The notes under the pieces are model-generated. The model did no database searches and had not been told where the DNA came from. It was given only the letters and a program-made list of their open reading frames with translations. This document shows, in pieces, positions 21,563 through 21,646 of a stretch of 21,646 bases of DNA. Origin of the DNA: UBA7672 sp964550535 (GTDB lineage: Bacteria > Pseudomonadota > Alphaproteobacteria > Caulobacterales > Hyphomonadaceae); assembly GCA_964550535.1 (NCBI GenBank), contig CAZJZQ010000055.1, forward strand, positions 1 through 21,646. Reading direction: 5' to 3'. The first letter of the stretch is position 1; each line of letters starts with the position of its first letter. A program made the translations under genes and the position numbers.

Positions 21563-21646
21563 ATGAGCGCCGACCTGCCTCCCGTGAAGCTCGATCCGCC
21601 TGGCCGGGGCCGCATCTATGAAAGCATCCTCGACACTATCGGCAAC
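21563..21646 (+). CDS. cysK: Cysteine synthase A, N-terminal part (runs off the window)
   Basis: Only 28 codons are present. They begin at ATG 21563 and end at the window edge: an SADLPPVKLDPPGRGRIYESI lead and then LDTIGN. The IYESILDTIGN stretch is the diagnostic start of O-acetylserine sulfhydrylase (the next residues in the family are TPLVRL), and the PGRGRIY lead is what I recall from alphaproteobacterial CysK. The enzyme uses pyridoxal phosphate to make L-cysteine from O-acetylserine and sulfide in the cytoplasm, and so consumes the product of the CysE encoded at 5860. The catalytic lysine lies beyond the window, so completeness cannot be judged. Confidence 0.85.
   Translation, partial: MSADLPPVKLDPPGRGRIYESILDTIGN

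Noticed and set aside
21360..21566. A 68-codon open frame running into the cysK start
   Set aside because: It has no ribosome binding site, no recognisable domain and an Arg/His/Ala composition of non-coding GC-rich DNA. It overlaps the likely cysK promoter region.

Overview
The window is about 21.6 kb of GC-rich, gene-dense chromosomal DNA from an alphaproteobacterium. Four things support this: a stand-alone ATP synthase F0 operon (atpI-atpB-atpE-b'-b) without the F1 genes, the cysE-DUF3126 pair, the smc/dsbA-like/DUF721/mutY block, and promoter-like sites of the TTGACGG...GCTA type known from Caulobacter. I favour a Caulobacterales/Hyphomonadales-type organism; that is an inference, because no rRNA or other phylogenetic marker is present. 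I found no tRNA, rRNA, CRISPR array, insertion sequence or phage gene. No stretch longer than 300 bases lacks a gene.

Layout. 1-640: a YCII-domain gene between two palindromic intergenic repeats. 639-2516: an ABC-F ATPase. 2539-3249: two small, compositionally biased proteins of unknown function on the minus strand. 3354-5104 (minus): a QueD-like protein, a nitroreductase and a DsbA-like lipoprotein. 5214-7080 (plus): a NUDIX hydrolase, cysE and DUF3126, with a strong 27-bp inverted repeat behind cysE. 7277-9531 (plus): two lipoprotein hydrolases in tandem (an epoxide-hydrolase-like alpha/beta hydrolase and a beta-lactamase-fold serine hydrolase), then a 21-codon remnant of a short-chain dehydrogenase. 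9573-12266 (minus): the F0 operon, bounded by a clear promoter and a clear intrinsic terminator; the b' gene contains a 10-N assembly gap. 12408-14428 (minus): an ECF sigma factor overlapped or abutted by two small membrane-protein genes, with a DUF4386 membrane protein downstream. 14522-19482 (minus): smc behind two tandem DsbA-like lipoproteins. 19630-20175 (minus): a DUF721/DciA-like protein, divergent from mutY (20202-21347, plus). 21563 to the end: the first 28 codons of cysK.

Functions. The window is mostly housekeeping: proton-driven ATP synthesis, chromosome organisation (Smc) and possible helicase loading (DUF721), repair of oxidised-guanine mismatches (MutY), and cysteine synthesis (CysE makes O-acetylserine, which CysK would convert to cysteine). 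An envelope thiol-redox theme recurs in three DsbA-like lipoproteins. The most promising candidate for an undescribed system is the sigma-factor operon at 13173-14428, perhaps with the gene at 12408-13076. Its putative regulator is a short two-helix membrane protein without a visible zinc anti-sigma motif. Nothing here looks like a large new accessory system.
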